This document shows, one piece after another, positions 1 to 8,546 of a stretch of 64,000 nt of DNA (position 1 is its first letter; every line of letters begins with the position of its first letter). A program made the translations under genes and the position numbers. The notes under the pieces are model-generated. The model made no database searches, had not been told where the DNA came from, and saw nothing but the letters and a program-made list of their open reading frames with translations. Origin of the DNA: Alphaproteobacteria bacterium (lineage in GTDB: Bacteria > Pseudomonadota > Alphaproteobacteria > Sphingomonadales > Sphingomonadaceae); the NCBI GenBank assembly GCA_005883305.1, contig VBAC01000001.1, positions 1,922,001-1,986,000 on the forward strand, written 5' to 3'.

Positions 1-249
1 GGGATGCTTCGCCGGATCCGCATAGGCCCGGATCGCGTTCGCCTTGGCCCAGCCCTGCGCGAGCAGGGCGATCAGGTCGCAGTCGAGCAGCCCACGCAAC
101 ACGCCGGAGGCTTCATCGGCGATGAAATCCCAGGCGAGGCCCGCCGGACACGAATTCGGATTGTCGCGCATCTCCTGATCGACCGCCGGCCCGAGCGAGA
201 GCCCCTCCGGCAAGAGATCGGAAATTCTGATCGCCCTCCGTTCAGTCAT
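1..249 (-). CDS. hypothetical protein, N-terminal part (runs off the window)
   Basis: The first 83 codons of a gene that continues past the left edge. It opens MTERRAIRISDLLPEGLSLG and contains two cysteines near residues 34 and 57. The ATG at 249 overlaps the stop of the preceding gene by the ATGA arrangement, so the two are translationally coupled and probably functionally linked. I do not recognise a family and see no signal peptide or membrane segment in the visible part. The reading frame is open and in the same GC-rich codon style as its neighbour, which supports it being real. Confidence 0.6.
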   Translation of the reverse strand, partial: MTERRAIRISDLLPEGLSLGPAVDQEMRDNPNSCPAGLAWDFIADEASGVLRGLLDCDLIALLAQGWAKANAIRAYADPAKHP

Positions 250-1178
250 TCCCGCTCCTCCCGTTCGACGATGGGTTCGCCGCCTTCGAACATCGTGGCG
301 CCGGGCGCCAGGACCGCGCCGAGCCGGACGTCCGGACCCGCGAGGCCGATTTCGTGACCCCTGATTGCGCCAGCGTTGCGGTCTAGCGACGGATCCACTG
401 TGACGTGCGGCAACGGCAGGGGCGGCGGGACCGGCTTAGGCCAGAGGAGGCGCTTGATCGACCATCCCGCCGTCATGAGCACGAGCATCCCACCCGCCCC
501 GAGCAAGAGCGGGATGAGCCAGTCCGGCTCCTCGGGCCGAGGCGGCGGCGGTGGAGGGGGTGGCGGCGGCGGAGGCGGAGGTGGGGGCGGCGGCGAGGGT
601 AGCGGCGGCGTGGCGTCCTGCACGACCACCTCGAATATCGGGCGGAAGCCGAGCCGCGCTCCCAGCTGGCGATTGATGTTGATGCCGAGCTCGAGCCGGC
701 CAGCGGCGCGCGAGACTGCCGAATAGGATCTTCCGATCACGAACGGCTCGCCGCCGCCGATGCGGGCAATGACGGCACCAAGCGGAGCGCCTTGAAGCGG
801 CCGGCTCAGATTGTCGGAACCCGGTTGCCCCGCTGGGTCGAGCGGCGGAGGCGCGGGCGTAGCGGAGCCCATCGCAGACGGATCGGCGGGAGAAGGATCG
901 GCTTCCTGCACGTCGGGTTGGAGCGCGTCGGGATCGACGGGCGCTTGCTGGGCCGGAGATGCTTCGCGAGCAAGCCCCCTTGCAGTGATGGTCAGTTGGT
1001 CGCCTTCGCCGACATCGATACGCGTGTCGGTCCACTCGAACTCCGTCCCCAATTGCACGATCGCGCCGCGGGATACGGGCGATTGTTGCTGCGGCTGTGG
1101 AGGCGACTGAGCGACGCCCTCGGCGGCCAAGCCCGGGCTCAATGCCAGCAACAGGATAGGCACGCGCGCAATCGACAT
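246..1178 (-). CDS. secreted LecA-like domain protein with 18-proline tract and membrane anchor
   Basis: 310 residues from ATG 1178, chosen over ATG 1196 because GGGGGAG sits about 9 nt upstream of it. The protein starts with a signal peptide (about 1-22). Two blocks, one around GEGDQLTITARG and one around ARIGGGEPFVIG followed by a GRLELGIN strand, resemble the PA-IL/LecA galactose-binding-like fold, with an acidic and proline-rich insertion between them. Then come 18 consecutive prolines, one membrane segment (WLIPLLLGAGGMLVLM) and a roughly 80-residue tail. The topology implied is an extracytoplasmic domain tethered by a rigid stalk. The usual calcium-binding Asn/Asp end of LecA is altered (GININ), so sugar binding is not assured. 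Function unknown; it is coupled to the next gene. Confidence 0.65.
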   Translation of the reverse strand: MSIARVPILLLALSPGLAAEGVAQSPPQPQQQSPVSRGAIVQLGTEFEWTDTRIDVGEGDQLTITARGLAREASPAQQAPVDPDALQPDVQEADPSPADPSAMGSATPAPPPLDPAGQPGSDNLSRPLQGAPLGAVIARIGGGEPFVIGRSYSAVSRAAGRLELGININRQLGARLGFRPIFEVVVQDATPPLPSPPPPPPPPPPPPPPPPPPRPEEPDWLIPLLLGAGGMLVLMTAGWSIKRLLWPKPVPPPLPLPHVTVDPSLDRNAGAIRGHEIGLAGPDVRLGAVLAPGATMFEGGEPIVEREERE

Positions 1179-1240
1179 CGGCCGCGTCTCCCCCATCCGG
1201 GATTGTCAGCCTCGGCGCTGCGCCTGTCAACCGGACGAAG

Positions 1241-2020
1241 TCAGTCGATATCCACCCAGGTCGGCGCGTGATCGCTGGCCTTTTCGCGGCCGCGATACTC
1301 CTTGTCGACGCCGGCGTCGCGCAGGCGATCGGCGGCCTGGGCGCTGAGCAGCAGGTGGTCGATGCGGAAGCCCGCGTCGCGCTGCCAGCAGCCCGCGGTA
1401 TAGTCCCAGAAGGTGTAGACCGCGCCTTCGGGATAGCGGGCGCGGACGGCGTCGGTGAAGCCGAGGTTGAGTATCCGGCGGAAGGCCTCGCGGCTTTCAG
1501 GCTGCATCAATGCGTCGTGGCGCATCGCCTTGGCCGAGAAGACGTCGTCGGGATCGTCGGTGGGAATCACGTTCCAATCGCCGGCCAGCACCGTCGGCCG
1601 CTCCTCGGCCAGCAGCTCCAAAGCGTGTGCGCGGAGGCGATCCATCCAGGCCAGCTTGTAGGCGAACTTCTCGGTGCCCACCGGATTACCGTTGGGAAGA
1701 TAGATCGATCCGATCGTCACCCCCGCCACCTCCGCCTCGATATAGCGGCTGTGCGTATCGTCGGGGTCGCCGGGCAGGCCCGTGCGGCGGAGCGCCACCG
1801 GGCTGCCCGCGGGCGCGAGGATGGCGACTCCGTTGAAGCCCTTCTGACCGTGCCATGCGCCGTCATAGCCGGCGGCACGGATATCCATGATCGGAAAGGA
1901 ATCGTCGTCGCACTTGATCTCCTGAAGGCAGAGCGCGTCGGGCTTCTGCTCGTCCAGATATTCGATCAGCCGCGGCAGGCGGGCGCGGACGCCGTTGAGG
2001 TTGTAGCTGACGATCTTCAT
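1241..2020 (-). CDS. xth: exodeoxyribonuclease III
   Basis: 259 residues, full length for the family. Exonuclease III is an AP endonuclease and 3'-5' exonuclease acting in base excision repair in the cytoplasm. The expected landmarks of the endonuclease/exonuclease/phosphatase fold are all present: N7 in SYNLNGVRAR, the metal-binding Glu in LQEIK, SIYLPNG, the catalytic GDWNV, and the C-terminal SDHAPTW with the general-base His. Transcribed alone, divergently from the URC cluster. Confident assignment. Confidence 0.95.
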   Translation of the reverse strand: MKIVSYNLNGVRARLPRLIEYLDEQKPDALCLQEIKCDDDSFPIMDIRAAGYDGAWHGQKGFNGVAILAPAGSPVALRRTGLPGDPDDTHSRYIEAEVAGVTIGSIYLPNGNPVGTEKFAYKLAWMDRLRAHALELLAEERPTVLAGDWNVIPTDDPDDVFSAKAMRHDALMQPESREAFRRILNLGFTDAVRARYPEGAVYTFWDYTAGCWQRDAGFRIDHLLLSAQAADRLRDAGVDKEYRGREKASDHAPTWVDID

Positions 2021-2121
2021 CGGGCCGCTCTAACCGCGCGGAAACGCAAAGCCTAGCACGCGCCGCATTACCGGCGTAGCGTGGTCGCAAGCGGGCAATG
2101 AGCCCGGGGGAGGATAATGGA

Positions 2122-3381
2122 ATGAATTCAACGCCGGAGGCGAAGAGCGGGCACATCCGCCTCACATCCCACCCCGGGTCGCGCGGGCCGGTTCGCTTTC
2201 CGCTCCACTGGGGCGCGGCCAGCGCGGCCGAGCGCGGGCCGGTGATCGCCACCGTCAATTCCGGCAGCCTGCGCAACGCGATCGGGGCCCATGGCGGCTC
2301 CTATTCGATCTATCGCGCGCTCGCCATCTCCTCGGGGGCGATGGACCCGCAGGCGCGTCCGGACCTGCAGGATACGTCGCCAGTCTGCGAGATCGGGCCG
2401 CACAAGCAATGGGGCGACGCCACGAAGATCGTCTCGCTCGATCCATGGGGCCACCGCGTCGCTCACGATTTCGCCGACCTGATCACCGAGGAGATCGATC
2501 TTCGCCCCTCGATCGCGATCACAAAGGCGCGGCTGACTCTGCACGAGATCAAGGAGGCGATCGCCCACGGCCGCCTCGCGGTGGACGGCGAGATCGTCCA
2601 CGAGGCGGGCGACGTCTCGGTGACCAAGATTGCGGTCGATCCCGTCTGGTGGCTGCCCGGCGTCGCGGAAAGGTTCGGGGTCGGCGAGGGCGCGCTCCGC
2701 CGCTGCCTGTTCGAGCAGACCGGCGGCATGTATCCCGAGCTCGTCACCCGGCCCGATCTCAGCGTGTTCCTGCCGCCGATCGGGGGCATGACGCTCTACA
2801 TCTTCGGCGATCCCGAAGCGCTGGGGCAGAAGAAGCTGACCTGCCGGGTCCACGACGAATGCAACGGATCGGACGTGTTCGGCTCCGACATCTGCACCTG
2901 CCGGCCCTACCTGACCCACGGCATCGAGGAGGCGACGCGGGCGGCGCAGGAAGGCGGAGTCGGCCTGATCGTCTACAACCGCAAGGAAGGCCGCGCATTG
3001 GGCGAAGTGACCAAGTTCCTCGTCTACAACGCGCGCAAGCGCCAGCCGGGCGGCGACCAGGCGGCGACCTATTTCGAGCGGACCGAGTGCGTCGCCGGGG
3101 TGCAGGACGCGCGTTTCCAGCAGCTCATGCCCGACGTCATCCACTGGCTGGGGATCGAGCGGATCGACCGCTTCGTCTCGATGTCCAACATGAAATACGA
3201 CGCGCTCGTCGGCGGCGGAGTCGAGATCGGCGAGCGTGTGCCAATCCCCGACGACCTCATTCCGCCCGACGCCAGCGTCGAGATGGAGGCCAAGAAGGCG
3301 GCCGGCTATTTCACGCCCGAAGGAGCGCCGAGCGAGGACCAGCTGCGCTCCACCGTCGGCCGCGACCTCGGGAAATTCTGA
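2122..3381 (+). CDS. GTP cyclohydrolase II-like protein of uracil catabolism (URC1/Urg1 type)
   Basis: 419 residues from ATG 2122; GGAGG lies 10 nt upstream, whereas ATG 2098 has no ribosome site. The C-terminal half is a RibA-like fold with the zinc cysteines (VHDEC and the ICTC pair) and a YNRKEGRALG version of the RQEGRGIG loop. The N-terminal 170 residues are not found in RibA and match the architecture of yeast URC1 / fission yeast Urg1. The next two genes are DUF1688 and uracil phosphoribosyltransferase, the same trio known from the URC uracil-degradation route in yeasts, so a role in opening a uracil-derived ring is more likely than riboflavin synthesis. The exact substrate cannot be read from the sequence. 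Confidence 0.85.
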   Translation: MNSTPEAKSGHIRLTSHPGSRGPVRFPLHWGAASAAERGPVIATVNSGSLRNAIGAHGGSYSIYRALAISSGAMDPQARPDLQDTSPVCEIGPHKQWGDATKIVSLDPWGHRVAHDFADLITEEIDLRPSIAITKARLTLHEIKEAIAHGRLAVDGEIVHEAGDVSVTKIAVDPVWWLPGVAERFGVGEGALRRCLFEQTGGMYPELVTRPDLSVFLPPIGGMTLYIFGDPEALGQKKLTCRVHDECNGSDVFGSDICTCRPYLTHGIEEATRAAQEGGVGLIVYNRKEGRALGEVTKFLVYNARKRQPGGDQAATYFERTECVAGVQDARFQQLMPDVIHWLGIERIDRFVSMSNMKYDALVGGGVEIGERVPIPDDLIPPDASVEMEAKKAAGYFTPEGAPSEDQLRSTVGRDLGKF

Positions 3382-3395
3382 TGTTCTTGCGCCTT

Positions 3396-3488
3396 CCGTG
3401 CTCCGGCGAAGGCCGGAGCGCTGGCCATGAGCAAAGCCCCGGAGGTCACTGCGCCCTATCCACCGCTCCGGCCTTCGCCGGAGCACGG
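3396..3488. repeat. perfect 25-bp inverted repeat (hairpin repeat, family A variant)
   Basis: Left arm 3396-3420 and right arm 3464-3488 are exact reverse complements, separated by 43 nt. Each arm also holds a smaller palindrome, CTCCGGCGAAGGCCGGAG. The element fills most of the gap between URC1 and DUF1688, so it would form a strong stem in the operon mRNA. It resembles the CCCGGCGAAAGCCGGG repeats found elsewhere in the window. Confidence 0.85.
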
Positions 3489-3515
3489 GTCGCCTGAGTG
3501 ACGGCGGATACAGGC

Positions 3516-4676
3516 ATGCAGACTGATGCAATGCGCTCTCTGCTGAGTGCTGCCGCGGTCCGCGAGCGGGCGCACGAGATGCTGGAGATCGCGCTTGTCG
3601 GGGGGGTCGGGGGATGGGCGGTCGACCTCGACCGCCTCCCGGCCGCGGCGGACCTGACGGCCGCGACGACGCGCGACCAATATCCGGATCTCCAGATTCC
3701 CTTCCACGCCCGCGCCCGCCATTTCGTCGCCGGGCGGCCGAAGCTGCCCGAGGGCGACCCGGCGAGCCGCGCGCGCGCCGCCTTCGATCTCGTCATCCTC
3801 TCCGTGCTGCTTGATGCCGGCACCGGCCCCGGCTGGCGCTTCGTGGATCCGGTCGGCGGCGGCACTTATACCCGCTCCGAAGGCCTCGCCGTCGCCAGCC
3901 AGCGCATGTTCGAGGCCGGCGCGCTCGACGACCCCGCGTCGCTCGACGCCCGGACTCTCGCCGAGGGTTTTCAGGCCGGCGAGGACAATCCCCTCCTCGG
4001 CCTCGACGGCCGAGCCGCCTTGCTTCGCCGGCTGGGAGAGCAGGTGCGCGCCCGCTCCGACCTGTTCCCGAACGGCCGTCCCGGCGGCCTCTACGATACG
4101 CTCGCGGGGCGCGCGCAGGGCGGCCGCCTCCCCGCACCGGCCATTCTCGAGACTCTGCTTGAGGCGCTCGGCCCGATCTGGGCGGACAGGCTCACGATCG
4201 GCGGCGTTCCGCTCGGCGATTGCTGGCGCCACCCGGCGATCCGCCGCGACGATGCCAGCGACGGACTCGTGCCCCTGCACAAGCTTTCGCAATGGCTGTC
4301 CTACTCACTGATCGAGCCGCTCGAGGAATCGGGCATCGAGGTGGTCGATGTGGACGGGCTCACCGGCTTGGCCGAATATCGCAATGGCGGCCTCTTCGTG
4401 GACACCGGCGTGCTTCGATTGGCCGATCCGGACGCGGCGACGCGAGCGCACAACGTCTCCGATCCGCTGATCGTCGCCTGGCGAGCGATGACCGTCGCCC
4501 TGCTCGACCGGATGGCGCCGCTGGTGCGCGAGCGGCTCGGCGTCACGGCGACCCAATTTCCTCTCGCCCGGATGCTCGAGGGCGGCTCCTGGCTCGCCGG
4601 CCGCCGAATCGCGGCCGAGCTACGCCCGGGCGGGGGCCCCCCTTTCACCATCATCAGCGACGGGACGGTATTCTAG
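3516..4676 (+). CDS. DUF1688 family protein (URC4/Urg3 type), uracil catabolism
   Basis: 386 residues from ATG 3516 (GGCGGA about 7 nt upstream); GTG 3498 and ATG 3531 are alternatives. The protein matches the DUF1688 family by its opening SLLSAAAVRERAHEML, the DLQIPFHARARHF block and the C-terminal LARMLEGGSWLAGRR followed by a DGTVF end. In yeasts this family (URC4, Urg3) is required for the second uracil catabolic pathway, with an undefined reaction after UMP formation. It is sandwiched between URC1 and uracil phosphoribosyltransferase; its stop codon directly abuts the next start, so translation is coupled. Biochemical role unassigned in general. Confidence 0.85.
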   Translation: MQTDAMRSLLSAAAVRERAHEMLEIALVGGVGGWAVDLDRLPAAADLTAATTRDQYPDLQIPFHARARHFVAGRPKLPEGDPASRARAAFDLVILSVLLDAGTGPGWRFVDPVGGGTYTRSEGLAVASQRMFEAGALDDPASLDARTLAEGFQAGEDNPLLGLDGRAALLRRLGEQVRARSDLFPNGRPGGLYDTLAGRAQGGRLPAPAILETLLEALGPIWADRLTIGGVPLGDCWRHPAIRRDDASDGLVPLHKLSQWLSYSLIEPLEESGIEVVDVDGLTGLAEYRNGGLFVDTGVLRLADPDAATRAHNVSDPLIVAWRAMTVALLDRMAPLVRERLGVTATQFPLARMLEGGSWLAGRRIAAELRPGGGPPFTIISDGTVF

Positions 4677-5306
4677 ATGGACGGACTGACGATCGTTTCG
4701 CACCCTTTGGTGCAGCACAAGCTCACCCTGCTCCGCGACAGGAACAGCTCGATCCAATTGTTCCGCTCGGTTGTGCGCGAGACCGCGGCGCTGCTCTGCT
4801 ACGAAGTGACGCGGGACCTGCCGACCGAGTTGATCGACATCGAGACGCCGATCGCGGCAACCCGTTCGCCGGCCATTTCCGGCAAGAAGCTGGTCATAGC
4901 CCCGATCTTGCGCGCCGGCCTGCAGATGGCGGAGGGCATGCTGGATCTGTTGCCCTCCGCTCGCCTCGCCCATGTCGGCCTCTACCGCGACCCGGTGTCT
5001 CTCGGGGCGGTTGAATATTATTTCAAGACGCCGGAGGATTGCGCGGAGCGGCTGGTGATCATCGTCGATCCGATGCTCGCGACCGGACACACGGCGATCG
5101 CCGCGATCGACCGGCTGAAGGAGGCGGGCGTGTGCGACATGCGCTTCGTCTGCCTGCTCGCCGCGCGGCCGGGCGCCGAGGCCGTCCGCGCCGCCCATCC
5201 GGACGTTCCGATCTGGGCGGCGGGGATGGACGAGCAGCTCAACGATCACGGTTACATCATCCCCGGCCTCGGCGACGCCGGAGACCGGACCTACGGGACT
5301 CGCTGA
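4677..5306 (+). CDS. upp: uracil phosphoribosyltransferase
   Basis: 209 residues, standard length. Converts uracil and PRPP to UMP in the cytoplasm. Landmarks are the N-terminal [15 protein letters not shown], the basic APILRAGL segment, the PRPP loop [10 protein letters not shown] and the C-terminal uracil-binding [18 protein letters not shown] follows the DUF1688 stop with no gap. In the URC pathway the corresponding yeast enzyme (URC6) makes the UMP that feeds breakdown, so here it may be catabolic as well as salvage. No uracil permease is visible beside it. Confidence 0.95.
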   Translation: MDGLTIVSHPLVQHKLTLLRDRNSSIQLFRSVVRETAALLCYEVTRDLPTELIDIETPIAATRSPAISGKKLVIAPILRAGLQMAEGMLDLLPSARLAHVGLYRDPVSLGAVEYYFKTPEDCAERLVIIVDPMLATGHTAIAAIDRLKEAGVCDMRFVCLLAARPGAEAVRAAHPDVPIWAAGMDEQLNDHGYIIPGLGDAGDRTYGTR

Positions 5307-5319
5307 CGGGCCTTAGCGA

Positions 5320-5438
5320 GAGTCATCCCGGCGAAAGCCGGGACCCATGAACCGAACCACTTGGGAAGATTCGACGAGGTTCTCGCCTCTTTCTTATCGG
5401 CCGCGTTCATGGGCCCCGGCCTTCGCCGGGGTGACTCC
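5320..5438. repeat. dispersed hairpin repeat, family A
   Basis: Left arm GTCATCCCGGCGAAAGCCGG with flank (5320-5352) and right arm running from GTTCATGGGCCCCGG (5405-5438) are imperfect reverse complements around about 50 nt. The same pair recurs at 15575, 24781, 31672 and 33940. It sits between convergent genes upp and the Fe-S carrier gene, where it may act as a bidirectional transcription stop. Confidence 0.85.
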
Positions 5439-5446
5439 GTTTGGTC

Positions 5447-5773
5447 CTAGATTCCGAAGCTGGTGCCGCAGCCGCAGCCGGAGGCGGCGTTGGGGTTGGT
5501 GACCTGGAAGGCGGCGCCGCCGAGGCTCTCGACGAAATCGACCACCGAGCCGCGCACGAGGTCGAGCGAGATGGGGTCGACAACCAGGGTTACGCCGTCC
5601 TGTACGGCGCGCGCATCTTCCGCGTCGATCTCCTCGGCGAGGCCGAAGCGGTACTGGAAGCCGGCGCAGCCGCCGCCGTCGACGGAAAGGCGCAGGATCG
5701 CCGGCTTGCTCTGGCGCTCGGCGATCGCCGCCACCCGGGCGGCGGCGGACGGGGAAAGGGCGATTTCGCTCAT
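5447..5773 (-). CDS. erpA: A-type iron-sulfur cluster carrier (IscA/ErpA family)
   Basis: 108 residues. A-type carriers receive Fe-S clusters from scaffold proteins and pass them to apo-enzymes. The three conserved cysteines are present: C36 in GGCAGFQY and C100/C102 in SGCGCGTSF near the C terminus. The length and the C-terminal CGCG fit ErpA/IscA rather than SufA or NfuA, but the subfamily cannot be fixed without alignment, so the symbol is provisional. Monocistronic and convergent with upp. Confidence 0.85.
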   Translation of the reverse strand: MSEIALSPSAAARVAAIAERQSKPAILRLSVDGGGCAGFQYRFGLAEEIDAEDARAVQDGVTLVVDPISLDLVRGSVVDFVESLGGAAFQVTNPNAASGCGCGTSFGI

Positions 5774-5818
5774 GGCGTTAAAATAGGGCGTCGGGGGCCG
5801 CGAAACCAGCCCCGCGGC

Positions 5819-5968
5819 TCAGCTCCTGGTGCGGTAGCCGCAGACGATGCCGAAGATGAAGGACATGAACAGCCCCATCTGCACCTGCCCGGCGGGGTCG
5901 CTCCAGCCGAGCATCTTACCGCCGAAGGCGAACAGCCCAAGGAAACAGACCAATCCGACGCCAAGCAT
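5819..5968 (-). CDS. small membrane protein, 49 residues
   Basis: Starts at ATG 5968 with a good ribosome site (GGAGGT 6 nt upstream); a longer frame to 6136 has no such site. The product is MLGVGLVCFLGLFAFGGKML, then a short GWSDPAGQVQ turn, then a second hydrophobic stretch MGLFMSFIFGIVCGYR, so two membrane-spanning helices with a charged end. No family recognised. It is separated by about 45 nt from the Fe-S carrier gene and may share its transcript. Confidence 0.7.
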   Translation of the reverse strand: MLGVGLVCFLGLFAFGGKMLGWSDPAGQVQMGLFMSFIFGIVCGYRTRS

Positions 5969-6067
5969 GAGGACCTCCCTAGATCCGGCACAAAGGAGGA
6001 TCGCACAGGCTGGTAAAGGAGCGGTGAACGCTTGCGGCCGTTCCCGCTTGAGGCCATAGGCCGGACG

Positions 6068-6310
6068 ATGAAAATCCGCATCTACGTGACCCTGAAGAAC
6101 GGCGTTCTCGACCCGCAGGGCAAGGCGATTCATCACGCGCTGGAAGGGCTCGGCTTCGAAGGCGTGAAGGGCGTTCGCGCCGGAAAGCTGATCGAGCTCG
6201 AGGTCGACGATTCCACCGGCGACGACGCGCTCGACGAGATGTGCCGCAAGCTGCTCGCCAACACGGTGATCGAAAATTACCGGATCGAGCGGGGGGAGAA
6301 AGCGGCGTGA
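6068..6310 (+). CDS. purS: phosphoribosylformylglycinamidine synthase subunit PurS
   Basis: 80 residues beginning [18 protein letters not shown], the typical PurS opening. PurS is the small bridging subunit of the three-part FGAM synthase (PurS-PurQ-PurL) in purine synthesis. The ATG at 6068 is chosen because the 12 codons in front are not PurS-like. The stop overlaps the GTG of purQ by GTGA, the normal coupling for this pair. PurL is not in the window. Confidence 0.93.
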   Translation: MKIRIYVTLKNGVLDPQGKAIHHALEGLGFEGVKGVRAGKLIELEVDDSTGDDALDEMCRKLLANTVIENYRIERGEKAA

Positions 6311-6972
6311 GGAGCGCCGTGATCGTCTTCCCGGGCTCCAATTGCGATCGCGACATGGCCGAGGCGATCCGGCTGGTGAGCGGCGCCGAGCCGGCGATGG
6401 TTTGGCACCGCGAGAGCGCGCTGCCCGACCGGTTCGATTTGATCGCTGTGCCGGGCGGCTTTTCCTATGGCGACTATCTGCGATCGGGGGCGATGGCCGC
6501 GCAGTCGCCGGTGATGCGCGCGGTGAAGGAAGCCGCCGACCGTGGAGTCGCCGTGCTCGGCGTCTGCAACGGCTTCCAGGTGCTGGCCGAGGCGCGCCTT
6601 CTGCCCGGCGCGCTGATGCGCAACGCCGGCATCCGCTTCGTCTGCCGCGACGTGGCGCTGACCGTCGAGAACAGCCAGTCCGCCTTCACCGCCCGCTATC
6701 AGGCGGGCGAGGAGATCGTCATCCCCGTCGCCCATCATGACGGCAATTACCAGGCCGATCCCGAGACGCTCGACCGGCTCGAGGGCGAAGGGAGAGTCGC
6801 CTTCCGCTATCGCGCCGACGTCAACGGATCGGCGCGCGGCATCGCCGGCATCCTCAATGAGGCCGGCAACGTGCTCGGCATGATGCCGCATCCCGAGCGA
6901 ATGGTGGAAGCCGCCCACGGCGGCCAGGATGGACGCCGGCTGTTCGAAGGCTTGCTCGAAACGGTCGGCTGA
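6307..6972 (+). CDS. purQ: phosphoribosylformylglycinamidine synthase subunit PurQ
   Basis: 221 residues from GTG 6307, overlapping the purS stop. PurQ is the class I glutamine amidotransferase that feeds ammonia to PurL. The N-terminal [13 protein letters not shown], the nucleophile elbow GVCNGFQ, the oxyanion-region [14 protein letters not shown], and the His/Glu pair in [10 protein letters not shown] are all present. Operon with purS. Confidence 0.95.
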   Translation: MRSAVIVFPGSNCDRDMAEAIRLVSGAEPAMVWHRESALPDRFDLIAVPGGFSYGDYLRSGAMAAQSPVMRAVKEAADRGVAVLGVCNGFQVLAEARLLPGALMRNAGIRFVCRDVALTVENSQSAFTARYQAGEEIVIPVAHHDGNYQADPETLDRLEGEGRVAFRYRADVNGSARGIAGILNEAGNVLGMMPHPERMVEAAHGGQDGRRLFEGLLETVG

Positions 6973-7102
6973 CGGCGCAATATTCAGGCATTGCGGTGGA
7001 GTAACGACCGAACTTGCCTCAAAGGGTGGGGAGTGTCATCTTGCGCCTCACGCGGCCGAACCCGGCGACCATTGCACCGGGTCTTGCGCGAGGGAGGCTC
7101 AA

Positions 7103-8485
7103 ATGGCTGACCAGGATGCGGCGGGCGTCGGGGACAGCCTGGACGAGGCCGGTGGCCGCAAGACGGCCCCGCAAGGCTTCCGCAAGGGCGGCAGCCGCGA
7201 TCCCAAGGTCTTCGTCCTGTTGCGCGAGCTCAGCGAGGTTCACCTGCTGCTCGACAACGTCTCGGGCAATCCCAACACCACCGTTTCCGAACGGACGACC
7301 GAGGAGAAGCTGAAGCAACAGGGGCTCGACTCGGATTGGATCGAGAAGATTTGCGAAATCAGCTGGCCGCCGGACGGCTCCAACGAAGAAAAGGCCGACG
7401 ATGCCGCGCTGCTGATCCGCGCCAAGGACTATCTCAATCGCTTGTCCGCCCCGGCGAGCGGATCGACCATTGCCTTCACCCTGCTGGTCACCCAGGGCGA
7501 CGCGGCGCCGCAGCGATCCAGGCTGGCCTCCCTTTGGGGTCAGCATGAGGGCGACCAGGCCCCTCAGCATCGCCCCCCGACCCGCCGGTCCCTCGCCGAG
7601 ACCGCCTATCCCGACCTGATCGGCAAGGCAGCCGGGTTTCGCCGGGCGATGCTGTGGATCAGCCTCAGCCTCGTCTTCGCCTTGCTCCTGACGTGCGCCA
7701 TTTCCTGGTACGTCGCCTATGGCAATGCGGCGCTCGCCGAACTGGAAACTGCGCGCGTCGCGGTCGCAACGGCTCAGGATCGGGTGGACGAAGCCGAAGC
7801 GGGCGTCGTCTCGCCTTCCCCTGCCGCCACCCCGCGGGGGGAGCGCGCCACCCGCGCCGCCGCCGGCCTGGCGACCGGCCAGGCGGCGACAAGCGCTCCC
7901 GCCGCCGCAACCAGGCCCTTCGTCGCCTATTGCGCAACCAAGCCCTACCAGACCGCGGATCAGTCCCGGTTGTGCAACGCCAGGGACAACGCCTTGGCCG
8001 ACAAGCAGCGGATCGAGCGCCGCCTCGCCGACTGGCTGTGCTGGGACCTGTTCGGCGATTGCTCCAACCCGGCCAAGGTCGCCGACGCGACCTCGCGGGC
8101 TGCGGCGATGGCGACGATCATGGGCACCGCCGTGCTGCCCTTCCTTTACGGGTTGCTCGGCGCCGGCGCGGCGATCATTCGCTCGCTCTCGCGCAAGATC
8201 AGGGCGAGCTTGCTGAGCCCGCGCGACCTGCATCTGTCGTTCCAGCAGCTCGCGCTCGGCGCGGTCATCGGCGCCTGCATCGGGCTGTTCGTCTCCGCGC
8301 CCGGCGGGGAGGGGGACGGCGACAACATCCTCGGCCCGGTCACCCTTTCGGCGTCCGCCATTTCCTTCGTGGCCGGCTTCGGAGTTGAAGCCGTCTTCCA
8401 GGCGATCGAGGCGCTGATCGCCCGGATCTTCAACCTCACGTCGGCGACTCCGGCGGGCAACCGGGGCGATGGCGTCGCCAGTTGA
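7103..8485 (+). CDS. hypothetical multi-pass membrane protein, 460 residues
   Basis: Start ATG 7103 has AGGGAGG 8 nt upstream. Residues 1-170 are soluble, acidic and Gly/Asp-rich at the start. A membrane helix (about 183-205, MLWISLSLVFALLLTCAISW) is followed by an extracytoplasmic stretch of about 125 residues containing several cysteines, including WLCWDLFGDCSNP. Three or four further helices follow, with GTAVLPFLYGLLGAGAAI, ALGAVIGACIGLFV and SAISFVAGFGVEAVF. I do not recognise the family. It stands alone between purQ and the MarR operon. A pore, sensor or assembly factor are all possible. Confidence 0.65.
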   Translation: MADQDAAGVGDSLDEAGGRKTAPQGFRKGGSRDPKVFVLLRELSEVHLLLDNVSGNPNTTVSERTTEEKLKQQGLDSDWIEKICEISWPPDGSNEEKADDAALLIRAKDYLNRLSAPASGSTIAFTLLVTQGDAAPQRSRLASLWGQHEGDQAPQHRPPTRRSLAETAYPDLIGKAAGFRRAMLWISLSLVFALLLTCAISWYVAYGNAALAELETARVAVATAQDRVDEAEAGVVSPSPAATPRGERATRAAAGLATGQAATSAPAAATRPFVAYCATKPYQTADQSRLCNARDNALADKQRIERRLADWLCWDLFGDCSNPAKVADATSRAAAMATIMGTAVLPFLYGLLGAGAAIIRSLSRKIRASLLSPRDLHLSFQQLALGAVIGACIGLFVSAPGGEGDGDNILGPVTLSASAISFVAGFGVEAVFQAIEALIARIFNLTSATPAGNRGDGVAS

Positions 8486-8515
8486 TCAAGGAAGCCGGAA
8501 GCCCCCCGGTTGATT

Positions 8516-8533
8516 TAATAAGCCTGCTTATTA
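8516..8533. promoter_or_regulatory. MarR-type palindromic operator
   Basis: An 18-bp inverted repeat: TAATAAGC, a 2-bp centre CT, and GCTTATTA. It lies 13 bp ahead of the proposed marR start and overlaps the AT-rich TTATTATAT stretch that would serve as a -10 region, so binding there should block transcription. This is the usual geometry for autorepression of a MarR-EmrAB operon. Confidence 0.7.
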
Positions 8534-8546
8534 TATGCGGGCCGCC

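Noticed and set aside
6027-6044. AACG and GTTCC near the 49-residue membrane protein gene
   Set aside because: The spacing is 9 bp, not 16-17, so it is not an EcfG promoter.
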